A DNA stretch of 6,913 nucleotides. It comes from an uncultured Fretibacterium sp. GTDB taxonomy: Bacteria; Synergistota; Synergistia; Synergistales; Aminobacteriaceae. Within the stretch, counting starts at the first letter, position 1; the number at the start of each line of letters is the position of its first letter. Under the pieces are notes generated by a model. That model saw only the letters and a list, made by a program, of their open reading frames with translations. It ran no database searches and was not told where the DNA came from. The position numbers were made by a program, and so were the translations under genes. This document shows positions 1 through 6,353 of this stretch, one piece after another. The stretch is taken from contig CAJPSE010000086.1 in the NCBI GenBank assembly GCA_905373185.1, forward strand, positions 1 through 6,913, read 5' to 3'.

Positions 1-2
1 CC

Positions 3-995
3 GGGACCCTGTTTCGGGGGCGGCGGGGCGCTCGTTGGGTCGACAGGGCGGTTTTGGCGGCCCTGACGTTTCTCTCCCTGACCTATCTTCTGCCTCAGAT
101 CTTTCAATTCACTCAGGAGTTCGTCTATTTCGGTGAGAGCGGCCTCAGCACGCGCGCGCTGTTGAGGGGCATCGGATTCACCCTCGGGATCGGGGTATGC
201 CTGATGCTCGCGCTCAGCGCGTTCGAGGTCCATCGGGCCCTTGGGGACGGTGCGTCCGTCCTGTTCCTGAGCGGATCCCTCCTCCTCTTCTTCCTGGAGT
301 ACGGGGTCCGGGCCGTGGCGGCGCTCCAGCGCCTCAAGGTGATCGGGCTCTCGGATTTCGTATTCGAGCTCATGATCTTCGGGGACCAGTTCCAGAATAT
401 CTTCGTCTTCACCCAGCTCGCCCTGGCTCTTTTGATGTTGATTTGCGTTTTCGCCACGCACTGGAGGGTCGTGGGCGAGTTTCGCAACAAGGCCCTGCTG
501 CGGAAGGAGAGGGCCCGGCTCCGCGGGTGCCGCCGCTGGTCCGCCGGCCTGTTCTGCTGGTCGGCCGTTACGGTCTTTATAGTGGTGGTCCTCAGCTATC
601 TGGATACCAAACCGCCGGCGGACCTCCAGCCCGAGTCCTACGACCTCGACGGAGGGATCATCTCCATTGCGCTGGACAAGGTCTCCGACGGTCACCTTCA
701 CAAGTTCGCCTACGACACCCCGGGCGGGTACAACGTGAGGTTCCTCGTCGTCAAGAAGCCTGCTGGAAACGCCTATGGGGTAGGGCTGGATGCCTGCGAG
801 ATCTGCGGCGTCGCCGGGTACTACGAGCGCGGGGACGAGGATGTTGTCTGCCGCCGCTGCGACGTCGTCATGAACAAGAACACCATCGGGTTCCGGGGGG
901 GCTGCAATCCCATCCCCTTTCCCTACGAGGTCAGGGACTCGAAGCTTTATATCGACGTCAAGGAACTGGAGCGCCATGAAAAACGCTTCAAGTAG
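3..995 (+). CDS. DUF2318 Fe-S-type membrane protein of an FTR1/P19-like iron locus (5' partial)
   Basis: The frame is open to the left window edge, so the true start lies upstream. The TTG at 54 is a poor start: it lacks a good Shine-Dalgarno and follows an Arg-rich stretch that looks like a cytoplasmic loop before a helix. Counting from base 3, hydrophobic segments lie near residues 19-43, 55-75, 84-105, 129-154 and 180-200. A C-terminal domain of about 130 residues follows, probably extracytoplasmic. It carries the DUF2318 hallmarks: DACEICG (C265, C268), CRRCDVVMN (C283, C286), then TIGF and GGCNPIPFPYEV (C301). Family members sit next to FTR1 iron permease and P19 genes and are thought to bind a metal or Fe-S centre through these cysteines; the exact cofactor is not something I can read here. 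Full-length polytopic homologues are longer, so perhaps a hundred or more N-terminal residues are missing. The gene ends 18 bases before the first permease gene. Family assignment is firm; the role in iron handling is inferred from context. Confidence 0.9.
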   Translation, partial: GTLFRGRRGARWVDRAVLAALTFLSLTYLLPQIFQFTQEFVYFGESGLSTRALLRGIGFTLGIGVCLMLALSAFEVHRALGDGASVLFLSGSLLLFFLEYGVRAVAALQRLKVIGLSDFVFELMIFGDQFQNIFVFTQLALALLMLICVFATHWRVVGEFRNKALLRKERARLRGCRRWSAGLFCWSAVTVFIVVVLSYLDTKPPADLQPESYDLDGGIISIALDKVSDGHLHKFAYDTPGGYNVRFLVVKKPAGNAYGVGLDACEICGVAGYYERGDEDVVCRRCDVVMNKNTIGFRGGCNPIPFPYEVRDSKLYIDVKELERHEKRFK

Positions 996-1002
996 AGGAA
1001 GT

Positions 1003-1008
1003 AGGAGG
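1003..1008 (+). promoter_or_regulatory. Shine-Dalgarno AGGAGG fixing the GTG start at 1014
   Basis: A perfect AGGAGG lies five bases before GTG 1014. The next in-frame ATG (1026) would be 17 bases away, too far, so the GTG is preferred. Confidence 0.8.
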
Positions 1009-1013
1009 CTCCC

Positions 1014-2312
1014 GTGTTCTGGAGAATGATACGGCGGACGATCGTCCGCCAGAAGAGCAAGATGCTGATGATCGCCTTTACCGTCACCCTGGGCGTCTCC
1101 CTGTCCACGGCCATGATGAACGTCATGCTGGGTATAGGGGACAAGGTCAACCGCGAGCTCAAGGTGTACGGCGCCAACATCGTCGTGCGCCACAAGGAGG
1201 CCGCCCTCATGAATGACCTCTACGGGCTCAGCGAGGGCGCGGGTGTCACCGATAAGTTCCTCCGCGAGGAGGACGTGCTGAAGGTCAAGACGATCTTCTG
1301 GGGCTTCAATATCGTCGACTTCGCCCCCTTCCTGGAGGGGAGCGTGCGCGTGGACGGGGTTGGCCCGGAGGGGGCGGAGGTCCCGCTCGTCGGAAGCTGG
1401 GTCCAGAAACACGCCGGCCTTCCTACGGGCGAGACGCTGGATACGGGGCTGCGTCCCCTGAGAAACTGGTGGCAGATCGATCTGAAGGGAGAATGGCTCG
1501 GTGAGGAGGACGACGGCTTCGTGATGGTGGGGAGCCTTCTGGCGGGCCGAAACGACCTCTCGCTGGGGGACACCCTGACGCTGCGTCACGGAGACAGGGC
1601 CCGGGAGGTCGTCATCAAGGGGATCTACACGGACGGCGGGGCCGGGGACGAGCAGGTAGTGGGGACCCTGAGGATGGTCCAGGAGCTCTTGGGGCTCCCG
1701 GAGAAGATCTCCCGGATGGAGGTCTCCGCCATCACCACGCCGGACAACGATTTGGCGAGGCGGGCAGCACAGGATCCACAGAGCCTGAACCCCACGGACT
1801 ACGAAACCTGGTACTGCACGGCCTATGTCAGCGCCATTTGTCATCAGATTCAGGAGGTCGTGCGGGATGGGGTCGCCAAGCCGGTTAGACAGGTCGCGGA
1901 GTCCGAGGGGACGATCCTGAACAAGACTACCTTCCTGATGACCCTGATCACCATCCTCAGCGCCATCGGCTCGGCCCTCGCGATATCGAACCTCATCACT
2001 GCGAGCGTCATCGAGAGAAGCCAGGAGCTGGGGCTGCTGAAGGCGCTTGGAGCGCTCAACGCCCAGATAATCCTGTTCGTCCTGACCGAGGTGATGCTTA
2101 TAGGGTTCGCGGGGGGCGTCGCCGGTTACTTTTTGGGCATCGGCTTTGCCCAGGTCATCGGAAGAACGGTATTCGGGTCCGGCATCGAGATTGCCCAGAT
2201 GGTCATTCCCATCGTCTCGGCCATCCTCTTCTTCGTCGTCCTGTTCGGCAGCGTCCCCGCCATCCGATACCTGCTGAAGCTGAAGCCTACGGAGGTCCTG
2301 CATGGCAAGTAA
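1014..2312 (+). CDS. MacB/FtsX-type ABC transporter permease (first of a pair)
   Basis: This 432-residue protein has the MacB/FtsX permease layout: a short basic cytoplasmic N-terminus, one helix near residues 17-40, a large extracytoplasmic domain (about 41-305), then three helices near 306-329, 353-378 and 396-418. The cytoplasmic loop ERSQELGLLKALGA is the typical FtsX coupling segment that contacts the ATPase. VYGANIVVR just after helix 1 is also typical. The outer domain holds two cysteines, C268 and C276, in a WYCTAY...AICHQ context, which might form a disulfide or bind metal. The gene starts at GTG behind a strong AGGAGG, and its last 11 bases overlap the next permease gene. With that permease and the ATPase it should form a heterodimeric ABC complex. 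By gene order it corresponds to the first permease beside DUF2318 in FTR1/P19 iron loci. Known relatives (MacB, LolCE, FtsX) mostly transmit force or extrude substrates instead of importing solutes. The substrate is unknown. Confidence 0.9.
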   Translation: MFWRMIRRTIVRQKSKMLMIAFTVTLGVSLSTAMMNVMLGIGDKVNRELKVYGANIVVRHKEAALMNDLYGLSEGAGVTDKFLREEDVLKVKTIFWGFNIVDFAPFLEGSVRVDGVGPEGAEVPLVGSWVQKHAGLPTGETLDTGLRPLRNWWQIDLKGEWLGEEDDGFVMVGSLLAGRNDLSLGDTLTLRHGDRAREVVIKGIYTDGGAGDEQVVGTLRMVQELLGLPEKISRMEVSAITTPDNDLARRAAQDPQSLNPTDYETWYCTAYVSAICHQIQEVVRDGVAKPVRQVAESEGTILNKTTFLMTLITILSAIGSALAISNLITASVIERSQELGLLKALGALNAQIILFVLTEVMLIGFAGGVAGYFLGIGFAQVIGRTVFGSGIEIAQMVIPIVSAILFFVVLFGSVPAIRYLLKLKPTEVLHGK

Positions 2313-3519
2313 AGCGACAAGCCGAGAGCGCATGTACCTGAAGATGGTGGTCAGCTCCCTCGTCCGAAGGAGCTCCCGCCTGATCGTCGCCGTCCTGGCC
2401 ATCGCCATTGGGGCCACGACCTTGTCGGGACTGGTCACTATCTACTACGACATCCCCCGGCAGCTGGGACGGGAGTTCCGCTCCTACGGGGCCAACCTGG
2501 TCCTGCTCCCCAGGGGGGACACGAAGATCCTCCGCAGGGATCTGGAGGAGGTCCGGCGCATCATTGGCGGGGACCGGATCGTGGGCATGGCGCCCTACCG
2601 CTACCAGACCGTCAAGATCAACGAGCAGCCCTACATCATCGCAGGGACCGACCTGGACGAGGCTCGGAAGAACAGCCCCTTCTGGTATGTGGAGGGCGAA
2701 TGGGGGACGAAGGACAGTCCCGACCGGGTGATGGTGGGCAAGGAGATAGCCAAGACGCTGAACCTCTCGCTGGGCGACGATTTCGTTGTCAAGGGCGTGA
2801 AGTACGGGCAGAGCGCCGTCGCGTCCAAACAGACCTTCAGCGCCGAGGAGAACGTCAAGAAGGATATCGGCACGCAGTACTTTAGCAGGAAGCTCTACGT
2901 CCGGGGCATCGTCACCACCGGGGGGGCCGAGGAGGGCTTCATCTTCACGGACGCCGACATGCTGGACGAGCTGATCGGCGACGAGTTCCGCGGAGACGTC
3001 GTGGAGTGCAGCGTCATGGCCGACGCTGCGGGGCTCGGGGCGCTCTCGTCCACGATCGAGGCCGAGCTCCCGAGCGTGCAGCCGCGGGCGGTCCGCCGCC
3101 TGACGCAGTCCCAGGACATCGTCCTGGGCAAGCTGCAGGCCCTGGTCTATCTGGTGACGATCGTGGTGCTGCTCATCACCATGATCTCGGTCTACACCAC
3201 CATGATGGCGATGGTCGCGGAGCGGAAGCGGGAAATAGGCCTCAAGAAGGCGCTGGGGGCCGAAAATGGGCTCATCATGGGCGAGTTTCTGGGGGAGGGC
3301 GTTCTGCTGGGATTCATCGGCGGGGCCCTTGGGGTCCTCCTGGGGTTCGAGTTCGCGCAGCAGGTCAGCCTGAGCGTCTTCGGCAGGGCCATCCACTTTC
3401 AATGGCTGCTCATCCCCATCACCATCGCGGTCTTCATCGCCATCACCATCCTCGCTTCGATCCTGCCCGTCCGCAAGGTGATGGACATTCATCCGGCCAT
3501 CGTTCTCAGGGGGGAATAA
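2302..3519 (+). CDS. MacB/FtsX-type ABC transporter permease (second of a pair)
   Basis: This 405-residue permease has the same plan as its upstream neighbour: helix 1 near residues 27-47, SYGANLVLLP directly after it, an extracytoplasmic domain to about residue 275, then helices near 281-300, 327-350 and 367-387. The coupling loop reads AERKREIGLKKALGAENG. It ends with the FtsX-family tail IHPAIVLRGE. ATG 2302 has GGAGG at 2291-2295, inside the upstream gene, and the reading frames overlap by 11 bases, so the two permeases are probably translationally coupled and made in similar amounts. Unlike the first permease, its outer domain has only one cysteine (C236), so the two halves of the heterodimer are chemically different. 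It is the expected second permease of the DUF2318-associated ABC module; its substrate is not known. Confidence 0.9.
   Translation: MASKATSRERMYLKMVVSSLVRRSSRLIVAVLAIAIGATTLSGLVTIYYDIPRQLGREFRSYGANLVLLPRGDTKILRRDLEEVRRIIGGDRIVGMAPYRYQTVKINEQPYIIAGTDLDEARKNSPFWYVEGEWGTKDSPDRVMVGKEIAKTLNLSLGDDFVVKGVKYGQSAVASKQTFSAEENVKKDIGTQYFSRKLYVRGIVTTGGAEEGFIFTDADMLDELIGDEFRGDVVECSVMADAAGLGALSSTIEAELPSVQPRAVRRLTQSQDIVLGKLQALVYLVTIVVLLITMISVYTTMMAMVAERKREIGLKKALGAENGLIMGEFLGEGVLLGFIGGALGVLLGFEFAQQVSLSVFGRAIHFQWLLIPITIAVFIAITILASILPVRKVMDIHPAIVLRGE
3509..3514 (+). promoter_or_regulatory. G-rich Shine-Dalgarno fixing the TTG start at 3522
   Basis: The run of six G, preceded by A, at the end of the second permease gene lies seven bases before TTG 3522. 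The alternative ATG at 3540 has a GGAG directly abutting it, too close to work well, and would remove the start of the first beta strand (GKILEM). Confidence 0.65.
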
Positions 3520-3521
3520 AT

Positions 3522-4223
3522 TTGGGTAAGATATTGGAGATGAAGGGCGTCTCGAAGGTCTACGGCACGCTTCACGCCCTTTCGGACATCAACCTGACCG
3601 TGAATGCCGGGGACTGGCTGTCCATCATGGGGCCCTCGGGCTCGGGAAAGACCACGATGATCAACCTCATCGGATGCATGGACAGCCCTTCGTCGGGGAG
3701 CGTCATCCTGGACGGACACGACATCAGCCGAGAGAGCGCCGCAAGCCTCACCCGCATCCGCCGGGACAAGATCGGGCTGATCTTCCAGCAGTTTCACCTC
3801 ATCAGTTATCTGACCGCCGTGGAGAACATCATGGTCGCGCAGTACTATCACAGCATGCCCGACGAGGGAGAGGCCCTGGAGGCCCTGGAGAAGGTCGGGC
3901 TTAAGGACCGGGCTCGACACCTCCCCAGCCAGCTCTCCGGAGGGGAACAGCAGCGGGTGTGCATCGCCCGAGCGCTGATCAACTCGCCGGACATCCTTCT
4001 GGGGGACGAGCCCACGGGGAACCTGGACGAGGAGAACGAGGGCATCGTCATAGACATCCTGAGGACCCTGCACAATGAAGGGGCCACCATCATCGTGGTG
4101 ACCCACGACCCCGAGGTGGGGGACGTGGCTCAGAGGAAGATCGTGCTCGAGTACGGGAAGATCGCTCAGGACATCGACCAGACCCGGCCCCTCGATCCCA
4201 AAGAGAGTGGAGGAAGAGCATGA
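3522..4223 (+). CDS. ABC transporter ATP-binding protein (MacB/LolD type)
   Basis: This 233-residue protein is a complete nucleotide-binding domain that should energise the two permeases encoded just upstream. Visible motifs are Walker A GPSGSGKTT (37-45), Q-loop glutamine Q89 in IFQQFHL, signature LSGGEQQR (138-145), Walker B ILLGDEPTGNLD (158-169) and switch histidine H195 in VVTHD. DEPTGNLD and the short length place it with the LolD/MacB/FtsE group that serves FtsX-type permeases. I chose TTG 3522 because of its Shine-Dalgarno and because family members begin a few residues before the LEMKGVSKVYG strand. A longer reading frame upstream is only overlap with the permease gene. The stop overlaps the next gene's start as ATGA (4220-4223), indicating translational coupling. 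All catalytic residues are present, so it is probably active. Confidence 0.92.
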   Translation: MGKILEMKGVSKVYGTLHALSDINLTVNAGDWLSIMGPSGSGKTTMINLIGCMDSPSSGSVILDGHDISRESAASLTRIRRDKIGLIFQQFHLISYLTAVENIMVAQYYHSMPDEGEALEALEKVGLKDRARHLPSQLSGGEQQRVCIARALINSPDILLGDEPTGNLDEENEGIVIDILRTLHNEGATIIVVTHDPEVGDVAQRKIVLEYGKIAQDIDQTRPLDPKESGGRA

Positions 4224-4633
4224 AGAGCCGTTATGTCATTGTTGCTGTGCTCCTGATCGCCATTGCGGCGGCGGTGTTTGTCGCGAAGAGGATATCCCGG
4301 GGCTACCGCGACGGCGTCTACGAAGGGGAGTACCACAGCGAGAACGGGGGCGGCGGCACCAAGGTCGTCCTGAAGATCGAGAACAACGCGATCGTGGACT
4401 GTCAGATGACCGCGACCGACGCCGAGGGCCACGTCAAGGACGAGAACTACGGAAAGAACGACAGCGAGGCGAACTATCGGCTGTGCCAGATCTCCGTCGT
4501 GGGGATGAGGCAGTACCCGGGCGAACTCCTCAAGGTCCAGGACATCGACAAGGTGGACGCCGTCTCCGGCGCGACGGTGACGCACAGGGAGTTTCAGATC
4601 GCCGTGCGTCAGGCGCTGCAGAAGGCGAGATAG
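4220..4633 (+). CDS. Membrane-anchored FMN-binding domain protein, covalently flavinylated
   Basis: This 137-residue protein has a basic N-terminus and one hydrophobic helix (about 5-22) that acts as a signal anchor. There is no lipobox cysteine, so it is not a lipoprotein. The rest is a single FMN-binding domain (FMN_bind): DGVYEGEY (31-38), KVVLKIENNAIVD (48-60), then the flavinylation site DAVSGATVT (113-121). In this family ApbE attaches FMN by a phosphoester bond to the last Thr of SGAT, here T119. The domain should therefore lie outside the cytoplasmic membrane and carry electrons. Two cysteines, C61 and C89, lie in the same domain. The start overlaps the ATPase stop (ATGA) and has GGAGG six bases upstream, so it belongs to the same transcript. 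Its neighbours suggest it supplies electrons to metal or iron handling by the DUF2318 or DUF4418 protein; that is inference. No ApbE gene is in the window. Confidence 0.9.
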   Translation: MKSRYVIVAVLLIAIAAAVFVAKRISRGYRDGVYEGEYHSENGGGGTKVVLKIENNAIVDCQMTATDAEGHVKDENYGKNDSEANYRLCQISVVGMRQYPGELLKVQDIDKVDAVSGATVTHREFQIAVRQALQKAR

Positions 4634-4698
4634 GAGAAGCGCTGATTCAATCGATGCTTTTCGGACAAAAAAGCAGGAAAGAAAAAGGTGGAATGAAA
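4634..4698 (+). other. Short A-rich intergenic gap, the largest in the operon
   Basis: This 65-base gap between the FMN-binding and DUF4418 genes stands out: bases 4641-4700 are about 37% GC by hand count, in a window that is otherwise strongly GC-rich. I found no good -35/-10 pair and no stable hairpin followed by a T run. It holds the AGGTGG Shine-Dalgarno of the next gene. It may be an unstructured leader that helps re-initiation, or mark where two modules were joined. Confidence 0.5.
4686..4691 (+). promoter_or_regulatory. Shine-Dalgarno AGGTGG favouring the ATG at 4699
   Basis: AGGTGG lies seven bases before ATG 4699 but only one base before the in-frame ATG at 4693, so 4699 is the better start. 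An ATG further upstream at 4654 has no matching site. Confidence 0.6.
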
Positions 4699-5136
4699 AT
4701 GAAAAAAATACTCTTTATCCTAAACGCCCTCCTGGGTGTGGTTCTTGCTCTGACGCCCTTCGTCCTCTTTCCCGTCTGCGGCCCCATGCCGAACGGAAAG
4801 TACATGATGTGCCATTACAGCGGGATATTTATCACGGGCATGGGGGCGCTGATCGTCGTCCTGTCTCTTCTGGCCCTCTGGGGCCATCGAAAGCGGTGGG
4901 TCGCGCCGCTCTCGGGCGTGCTTTCGATCGTGGCGGCCCTGCTGAGCTACTTGGTCCCCATGCGGATCGTCGTCATCGGGAACAAGGCGACCATGGGCTG
5001 GGAGTGCGGGCTCTGCAAGGCCGCCGACATGGTCTGCCACACCGCGACCATGCCGACGGTGACCGTCCTCGTGTCCGCCCTCGTGTTGGTGAACGTCGTC
5101 GCCCTGATCCACGGCTTCGTGGGCCGGGGCCGGTGA
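4699..5136 (+). CDS. DUF4418 family four-helix membrane protein with conserved cysteines
   Basis: From ATG 4699 the protein is 145 residues with four hydrophobic helices, near 4-24, 42-62, 68-92 and 116-138. Five cysteines cluster beside the membrane: C27 in FPVCGP, C38 in MMCHYSG, C103 and C106 in WECGLCK, and C113 in MVCHTATMP. Two are followed by histidine. The pattern (PVC, MxCH, and a Cys-rich segment ending in TMP) matches the DUF4418 family as I recall it, a family of unknown function. With an N-in topology all five fall on the same, outer face, between helices 1-2 and 3-4, which would suit metal binding or thiol redox chemistry; this is inference from helix counting. ATG 4693 would add two residues and cannot be excluded. 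The downstream permease gene begins one base after its stop, so the two are coupled and probably work together. Confidence 0.78.
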   Translation: MKKILFILNALLGVVLALTPFVLFPVCGPMPNGKYMMCHYSGIFITGMGALIVVLSLLALWGHRKRWVAPLSGVLSIVAALLSYLVPMRIVVIGNKATMGWECGLCKAADMVCHTATMPTVTVLVSALVLVNVVALIHGFVGRGR

Positions 5137-5137
5137 G

Positions 5138-6352
5138 ATGCGCCTGACGACCTTTGAGCTCGCGGGAAAGAACATTCGCAGGAAGCCCCGGAGGAGCTTC
5201 TGTCTCGTCCTCGTGATCCTGCTCTTTGCCTTCTCGCTCTATGCCGGGTCCGTCCTCTCCCTGAGCCTGTCGGGGGGCGTCGCCAGCATGTCAGACCGTC
5301 TGGGGGCCGACATCATGGTGGTCCCCGAGGGGTACGATCCTCACATCGACAGCATCCTGCTTTCGGGAAAGCCCTCGACCTTTTACCTCCCCCGCGACGT
5401 GATGGAGCTCCTCAGGGAGGCCGACAGGGACGGGGAGATCGGCATCGACAGGATGTCCCCCCAGACCTTCCTGGCGACGCTGAACGCCTCCTGCTGTTCC
5501 TATCCGGTGCAGCTGGTGGGGATCGACTACGGGACCGATTTCCTGATCAAGCCCTGGCTGGAGAGAACCCTGCATCGGGACCTGAAGGACGGCGAGGTCA
5601 TCCTGGGGCATCACGTGGCCGGGGACGAGGGGGACGAGCTCACCTTCTTCAAGAAGGGCTTTCCCGTGGCCGGGCGGCTGGAGCAGACGGGGATGGGGTT
5701 CGACGCCACCGTGTTCATGACCCGGGGGACGCTGACCGCCCTGGCCAAGGAGGCGGAGCGGATCCTGAAACATCCCCTGACCCGGGACGGGAGCCTCATC
5801 TCCACCGTCATGGTCAAGCTGGCCCCCGGCTACGATTCGGTCAAGGCCGCGCGCGCCCTCAACGGAAAGCTCAACGACCGGGGAATCTACGCCCTGTTCA
5901 GCAAGAAGTTCGTCAACACGATATCGTCCGGCCTGAACCTGGTCTCCGGCCTGATCAAGGCGTTCATCGTCTTGGTCTGGGTCCTCGCGGTCGTCGTCAT
6001 CGCCCTCGTGTTTGCGATGACCCTGGGCGAGCGCAGGAGGGAGATGGGCGTCCTGAGGGTCCTGGGTGCGACCCGGGGGAAGCTGATACGCCTGGCCCTG
6101 GCCGAGGTGTTCCTCATCTGTCTCTATGGATCGGTGATGGGCACGTTTCTCGGCGGCGCGGCCATCGCCGTCTTCGGCCCCATGGCGACGGAGACGCTGA
6201 GCCTGCCCTTCCTGCTGCCGCGTCCGGGCGTCCTCGTCCTGATGGGCGTGGCGAGCATCGTCGCATCGGTGCTCACCGGCCTGCTGACGGCGGCGCGCTC
6301 CGCCGTGAGGGCTAGTCGGGCGGACATCTACGATACCATGAGGGACCTGTAG
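5138..6352 (+). CDS. FtsX-type ABC transporter permease with outer-domain Cys-Cys motif
   Basis: This 404-residue permease belongs to the FtsX/MacB superfamily. It has a basic N-terminus (KNIRRKPRRS), helix 1 near residues 22-44, an extracytoplasmic domain to about residue 270, then helices near 272-295, 318-348 and 363-386. The coupling loop is LGERRREMGVLRVLGATRGK, and the tail SRADIYDTMRDL is typical. It is clearly different from the two upstream permeases. Its outer domain carries adjacent cysteines C119-C120 in NASCCSYPVQLVGID, which I think recurs in permeases found beside DUF4418 genes; that is from memory and unverified. It follows the DUF4418 gene by one base and precedes its own ATPase gene by one base, so it probably forms a homodimeric permease with that ATPase. 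The Shine-Dalgarno is weak, which suggests it depends on coupled translation. The substrate or mechanical target is unknown. Confidence 0.9.
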   Translation: MRLTTFELAGKNIRRKPRRSFCLVLVILLFAFSLYAGSVLSLSLSGGVASMSDRLGADIMVVPEGYDPHIDSILLSGKPSTFYLPRDVMELLREADRDGEIGIDRMSPQTFLATLNASCCSYPVQLVGIDYGTDFLIKPWLERTLHRDLKDGEVILGHHVAGDEGDELTFFKKGFPVAGRLEQTGMGFDATVFMTRGTLTALAKEAERILKHPLTRDGSLISTVMVKLAPGYDSVKAARALNGKLNDRGIYALFSKKFVNTISSGLNLVSGLIKAFIVLVWVLAVVVIALVFAMTLGERRREMGVLRVLGATRGKLIRLALAEVFLICLYGSVMGTFLGGAAIAVFGPMATETLSLPFLLPRPGVLVLMGVASIVASVLTGLLTAARSAVRASRADIYDTMRDL

Positions 6353-6353
6353 C

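Noticed and set aside
54..56. TTG at 54 as the start of the first gene.
   Set aside because: The frame is open to the window edge, there is no good Shine-Dalgarno, and the DUF2318 membrane family is normally longer.
197..979. Second + strand frame inside the DUF2318 gene.
   Set aside because: The translation is Arg/Pro/Gly-rich nonsense, whereas the overlapping frame has the full DUF2318 cysteine pattern.
2287..3492. Long open frame on the - strand opposite the second permease (401 codons).
   Set aside because: It is a shadow of GC-rich coding DNA: its translation is low-complexity in Asp, Gly, Arg and His with no recognisable domain, while the + strand encodes a clear permease.
1014..4223. 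LolCDE lipoprotein release or MacAB export as the identity of the first ABC module.
   Set aside because: The permeases share the superfamily fold, but the upstream DUF2318 gene and the lack of MacA or LolA-type partners favour the FTR1/P19-associated ABC module.
4634..4680. Terminator hairpin after the FMN-binding gene.
   Set aside because: Only four-base AAGC/GCTT pairing is visible, with no T run after it.
5005..5040. Possible c-type heme site in the DUF4418 protein (CGLCK and VCH).
   Set aside because: CXXCK is used for heme only in special cases such as NrfA, and the VCH is not preceded by CXX at the right spacing, so no normal CXXCH exists.
4207..5136. A 309-codon reading of the DUF4418 gene starting at 4207.
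   Set aside because: Bases 4207-4633 in this frame are an out-of-frame copy of the FMN-binding gene and rich in Arg and Gly; the real protein begins at the ATG at 4699 behind AGGTGG.
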